Source: Cymbidium sinense (taxonomy: Eukaryota > Streptophyta > Magnoliopsida > Asparagales > Orchidaceae). Taken from it: a stretch of DNA of 64,000 bases. Position 1 is the stretch's first letter, and the number at the start of each line of letters is the position of its first letter. Made by a program: the position numbers and the translations under genes. The stretch is taken from positions 140,220,040-140,284,039 of the forward strand of contig CM038214.1 in assembly GCA_021442155.1 (NCBI GenBank), given 5' to 3'. This document shows, piece by piece, positions 59,036 through 64,000 of this stretch. The notes under the pieces are model-generated. The model did not search any database. It worked only from the letters and a program-made list of their open reading frames with translations, and had not been told where the DNA came from.

Positions 59036-62000
59036 AATGTTAGACCGATTGGTACCCTCTCTATTCATAATTATATTCGAAATCTTTGTCACATTCATAA
59101 TGTCTCTTTACATATTATATTGGAACCTCTAATTCATGCTAATAAAATTAGCCATGTTGCTAGAATGATCAGCTTTAATAAATTTTACTCTAATGTTAGT
59201 AATAAGATATGGTGTTTTTGGAGTAATTTTGTTGAGGTTCCAATTATTGATGATTTTCAACAAGTTGTTAATACTCAAATCTCCTATGGTGACTATTGTT
59301 TTAACCTTTGTTTATGCTTCTTGATCTCTGTAATCTCCTTTGGGATAATTTGAGAAACTTCTATCTCGATCAACAAACCTTAGTTTGTGGGGGTGATTTC
59401 AACACTATTTTACTTTCTTCGAATGGAGTGGTGGTTTCTCTCCCAATATTCATTCCATGGAAGAATTTTCCAATATGATCCTTGATTGTAGTTTGGTTTA
59501 TATTGGCTTTAAGTGCTCTAACTACACTTGGCAAAACTGTAGACTTTGACAAAAGTTTGATAGGATTCTTTTAATACTCATTGGATTACCCAATGGCCTA
59601 CTACTTTTGTTGATCACATAAGCAAAACCTTTTCTGATCATGCTTCTCTTCTAGTTTCTATTAAAAATAGTTTTAATAGATTAAGAAACTCCTCTCCTTT
59701 TAGATTTAAGAACATGTGGATTCAGCATATTGATTTCTTTGATGTTGTAGCTAAGAATTGGAAAGCCCCTTTACATCTTGATAATTCAATTGGGATGAAT
59801 AGACTATGGTTTAAACTTAAAAGACTTAAACAAATTTTGGGTTGGTGGAACAAGCATTATTTTTAAAACCTTTTGCTAATATTAAAAAACATGGAAAATT
59901 TGGTTTGTGACCTTGAAGTGTCTGCATGTCTAACCCTTCAAAGCTTACTGATTTGACTAAAGTGAAAGATAAGCATGCCAATTTCCAAAACACGAAAGAG
60001 ACTTACTAGTGCAAAAAAGTTGCAAGTAAACATATTGCAAATGGTGATAGGAATACTAGATATTTCCATGCTTTGGTTAATCATTCTAAAAATAATATTC
60101 TAAAAATTAAAAATGTCAATGGAGATAGGATTTTGGAGAATAATGAGATTAAGGATTCAACTATTAATTACTTTAGAAATATGCTTAATAAGAATTGCTC
60201 TTATGAAGCTATTTATAATTCTCAATGATTCCTTCTATTATAAATAATAATTATAATGATTTTTTATCTTCCTTTAATGAAGAGGAAATTCTTAAAGTTC
60301 TTAATAGCATGAACACCATTCAATTGCTGGTCCTGAGGGTTTCACTACTCAATTTTTTTTAGAAATGTTGGTTTATCATTAAAAATGATTTGATTGAGGT
60401 GATTGATTTTTTTAATGGTAATCCTTTTCCCATATATTTTTCTAGTACTTTTTCCAAAAGAAAGATAACCTGATTATTGGAGTGATTTTAGACCTATTAG
60501 TCTTTCCACCTTCTTCAATAAGCTGATATCCAAAATCCTTACCAACAAACTTAAGCCTTTACTTAATAGACTTAGCTTTCTCAACCAAACTGGTTTTTTT
60601 AGAGGTAGATCTATTTCTGATAATATTTTACTTGCCCAAGAATTAATTCACAATCTTGATGCCAAGACTAGAGGCCACATTCTTTTCAAACTTGATATTA
60701 CCAAAGCCTTTGATAACATCTCTTGGGATTTCCTTTTCCATATTCTGGATTTATTTGGGTTTTCTAAAATTTTATTTTTCTCATCAAAATTATATCAATA
60801 ATGCCTGGTTTTTTGATTTTGTTTAATGGGGAAGGGCTTCTTTCCTCTTCTCATGGCTTAAGACAAAGGGATCCCTTATTTTTTTATTTATTATTATTGT
60901 TGAGTACTTATCTAGGAGCATCAATGACTTATTCTTAAATAATCCTAGTATGTACTACAAAACTCTTGGTGGTCTCCTTATTTCCCATCTAATTTTTGCT
61001 GACGATTTCATCATTTTCTGCAATGCTTCCATTCATCACATCAAGCATCTTAAGAATTTTTTAAATAAATTTGGTAGAGAAAGTGGCCTTTTGATCAATG
61101 ATTACAAAAGCTATTTTATTATGTCCTCTAGCATCTCAAATAATAAAATCAATCAAATCCTTCATATCATAAATTTTAAACATCAATACTTACCTCTTAA
61201 GTACTTAGGTGTTCCGCTCTTTAAAGGCCCGAAATGTTCCCATCTCTTTGATGAGTTAATTCAAAAAATTTCAAATAAAATATCTATTTGGGAATTCCAT
61301 TTACTATCCTTTGGTGGTAGCCTCACTATCCTTAAAAGAACTCTCAACTCTATGCATCTTTATTTGATTCAAACCATTATTCCCACTAAATATGACATTT
61401 ATTTTTTTTTAATAATTCTATCAAGAAGGTGCTCTTGGTTAGCATAAATGTATCTGGTGATGCTATCGCTTTCTCTAAACTATATGGTGAAACTTTAGAA
61501 AGAATGATAGCCTTTGGGCTAATTTTATGATAAAAAAATATTAACACCCTCTTAACTACTTATAAAGTTTGTGACTCTCGATTTGGAAAAGGCTTTGTTC
61601 CATTAAATGGGTTGTTAAATCATTAATTTCTTGGGATATCTAGGATCTTCTTTCTTTGGCAAGATAATTGGATTGGCAATAGTTGATTGACACCCAATTA
61701 TGTACCCACCCACTACTTATCAAAGTTAATTCTTTTTGGCTTAATAATTGGAATAAAATAAACTTGATAACTATATCCCTACTTCTTTTTGACAACTTTA
61801 AAATATTCCCATTACTTCTAGCAAACTGATCAAATTCTTTTAAACTTTCTCATAATGGTGATTTTGTTCATAAAGAGGTTTGGAACTTTATTAGAGATAA
61901 ACAACAACCATCTAATGTTTTTATTAAACTTTGGAATAATATCATTACCATTTCTTATTCAGTTTTAGCTTGGAGGATTTTGAATAACTATATTCTTGTG

Positions 62001-62890
62001 GACTCTATGCCCTGAACTAAAGGGTTTTCTTTACCTTCAAAGTGCTATTGTTTCTTTCATATTGAAAATGTAAATCATGTTTTTTGTCATTAATGCTTCT
62101 AAATTATGGTTTTGGTATGATGATTTATTTAAAACCAAATATTTTCATGGCTCTCTTTCTTTATAGCAACTTCTTGAAGCCTATTTCAAAACACTGAAAG
62201 GTCATATAAAAGTTTTAATTGCTATTACCCTTATCCGTTCATCTGGATAGAAATGATGCTAAATATTATGGTATTCCTATGAACCATAAAAGGATCTGCT
62301 AGAACTAAAGAAAGAATTCATGCTCTTTTAATGCCAATCTTATTAGTAACATTCATTTTAGAGGTTACAAATTTAAAAAAATTGGGTATCATTTCAATGA
62401 TCTTGACCCTCATAAAGGTGCTAGAATTATCCATTGGATCAAACCTAAAGACAATGTGATTAAAGTTAATATTGTTTTTTACTTCAATAATGTGGTGGTA
62501 TCCTTAGGGATTCTAAAGGTACTATCATTTGCTTTTTTTGCCTACCCTCTCAAAGCTGTTATGTTCTCTTGAGCTTATTGTTAATAAAGCAATTAATATT
62601 TGTTTGAATAGAGGTTTCCATCAACGGATTGAAGTTGATGCTCTCTTGCTTTTGATTTCCTTAATTCAATAGAAATGGGAATGAATTATTTTATCTTCTT
62701 AATCATACTAAAGTTCTCTTTCTCAAGTTTCTTTAAATTTTTTTTACATTCCTGTGAAGGTAATGCTTGTGCTGATTATTTAGCTAATTTGGGTGTCAAC
62801 TTGACTGAGTTCACTTTATTTGGCAACCAAACTTTGCATAAATTATTAAAAGGTTTCATTAATACTGGATTACCTTATCTCAAATCATAA
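59025..62890 (+). pseudogene. LINE ORF2: endonuclease, reverse transcriptase with FADD box, RNase H
   Basis: Endonuclease: MFNFLV-stop-NVRPIGT (59025), LEPLIHANKISHVARMI, GGDFNTIL (about 59390), YTWQNCRL (Trp kept, 59526 region) and TFSDHASLLVS (about 59630). Reverse transcriptase: AGPEGFTTQFF (about 60328), YWSDFRPISLSTFFNKLISK (60475 region), QTGFFRGRSISDNILLAQEL, HILFKLDITKAFDNISWDF (about 60675-60730), GLRQRDPLF where the family has RQGDPLS (Gly to Arg), and an open stretch 60950-61447 with ISHLIFADDFIIF; the FADD catalytic box is intact at 60995-61006. The thumb-like part SNNKINQILHIINFKHQYL and PLKYLGVPLFKG follows. RNase H remains as NVIKVN.., IEVDALLLL and EGNACADYLANLGVN (62757-62800); the DGS motif is lost. 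Stop at 62888. Confidence 0.9.
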
Positions 62891-64000
62891 TTTCTTTGAT
62901 TGGTTTTATCCTTTTTTGATGAAATTTTATTTTTATTTTTCCATTATTAAACCCTTCTTTGGGTTTTGGTCAACATCTAATTTTGCCTCTTTGGGGTTTT
63001 ATTTTTCAATTTTTTTTTATGGCCTGGTTTTTGCTCCCAGATGGTTTTTGTTAGTGCAACCTAGAGTGTTTTGGTTTTTTCACTTGGTGGTTGGTAACTT
63101 TGGGCTTTTTATCAAATTTTTCCCTTGGCTATTTTCTATTTCCTTCTTCTAGGTTTTGGCTTTATGCAGAATTTCCTTTATGGGTTTTTCTCTTTTCTAG
63201 CCTCCTACAAATCTATTATACCCTGGTGGACTATGTGGTTTGGTTTTACTAGGTTGGCTGGCAATTTTGTTTTGGATTAGTTGGATGGTTTTGGTTTTAT
63301 CTTGGCTTATTTTAGCATGGTGGAGGTGGTTAGCCCAGCTGTTATTTGCTCTATTTTATTGATTGGGGTTTGGTGGTTGTTGGGACTATTTCTGGTTGGA
63401 TTCTTTTGGTTATGGGTTGGACCTCCTCCTTCTAAAACTGAGGCTTTGGGTTTCATTATTATTTTGAAATGGGTTGTTGTGTATGGTCTATTATTGGGCC
63501 TTGGTTACTAGTTTTTGTTTGTGTGCCTTTCTTGAGCAATTTTGTTATTTGGCTTGTTATTTGTCTTACTAGGCTTTATATCTTTCTATCTTTGGCTTGT
63601 TTTTCTACCCTTCTGGATTGGTTTTTCTTTTGCCTTGATTGGGTTTGGAGGTTGTTGTTTTTCTCTTCCCCTTCCCAAGTTGTTTTGGATGCTTCTGGCT
63701 TGATGACTATTGTTGGTCTTGATACTGATGTGTTTAGGTTTGATGACTTAGATCTTCTCTTATTGAGGTGGTTGGCTAAGTGGATTAGTTGGATGGCTAT
63801 TTGGACTATTTGTTTTGGCTGGCTAGACTGGTTGGAGGAGTGGCTATCTTGGCTATTTTTTCCTGCTCCTTTGGTGACTACCCAGAAACTAGGTTGTCTT
63901 TCAGGATTGTTTTTTTTCCTTCTGTTTGGTCTCATCTCTCTGGTTGTAGTAGAACACCCTCTTCCCTTGGGATGGCAACCTTGCTCCCCACCCCTCTTCG
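62891..64000 (+). other. LINE 3' UTR, G/T-rich, incomplete
   Basis: TTTGGTT, GGTTGG and TTGGCT words dominate, as in 13920-16045. Hydrophobic frames on the plus strand and a basic frame on the minus strand (63935-63576) reflect this composition and match no family. The typical AAGGACTTTGTA end is not reached. Confidence 0.82.

Larger units (their letters stand above)
57485..64000 (+). mobile_element. LINE (plant L1 clade), runs past window end, inactive
   Basis: 5' UTR starts with CT-rich sequence (CCCTCTCCCCACTCC) like the copy at 43826, and the AT-rich flank is also alike, suggesting that the two are duplicates of one insertion. ORF1 lies at about 57642-59035, ORF2 at 59025-62890, and at least 1.1 kb of G/T-rich 3' UTR fills 62891-64000. 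The 3' end is not in the window. Frameshifts and stops throughout. Confidence 0.92.

Overview
This window looks like plant nuclear heterochromatin. It is dominated by degenerate Arabidopsis-type telomere-like repeats (TTTAGGG/CCCTAAA), broken LINE retrotransposons of the plant L1 clade (ORF1 with a CCHC knuckle; ORF2 with endonuclease, reverse transcriptase and RNase H), and truncated pseudogene copies of two plant gene families: a glycine-rich RNA-binding protein (GRP7-like) and a type 1A peptide deformylase. I see no intact protein-coding gene, tRNA, rRNA or CRISPR array. Many frames are broken by indels and stops. Composition is very AT-rich. Species cannot be named; a large-genome seed plant is most likely.

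Layout. The left arm (1-7632) carries the repeats as TTTAGGG on the + strand, with a LINE (1-1306) and two GRP fragments on the - strand. A central island (7633-13252) is ordinary AT-rich DNA with a dead peptide deformylase copy (8558-8991) and a 4-copy tandem repeat of about 257 bp (10820-11855). The right arm (13253-64000) carries the repeats as CCCTAAA, with every LINE and GRP fragment on the + strand. The whole orientation therefore flips across the island.

Inside the right arm, 18721-38889 is a higher-order repeat. Three units of about 5.7-6.1 kb each contain, in order: GRP fragment, CCCTAAA block, AT-rich CCTAAA/AAATAAA blocks, LINE 3' end, CCCTAAA block, AT-rich block, CCCTAAA block. 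The third unit is lengthened by a 2.5-kb insertion. A short motif (core AGTTTACTTAATTT followed by an A-run) recurs where AT-rich blocks pass into CCCTAAA blocks. Further right are a 3'-truncated LINE (43826-46503), another GRP copy, a nearly full-length LINE (50355-56448) and a LINE running off the end (57485-64000).

How it fits together (inference). A GRP mRNA and LINE RNAs were retroposed into telomere-like DNA, always with their A-tails reading into CCCTAAA. These composites were then amplified as long satellite units, while the coding content decayed. The most unusual signal is this fixed orientation and junction phase, together with the long composite satellite. One caution is that some GC-richer patches (CCTGGGCC-like) resemble known long-read base-calling errors in telomeric repeats.
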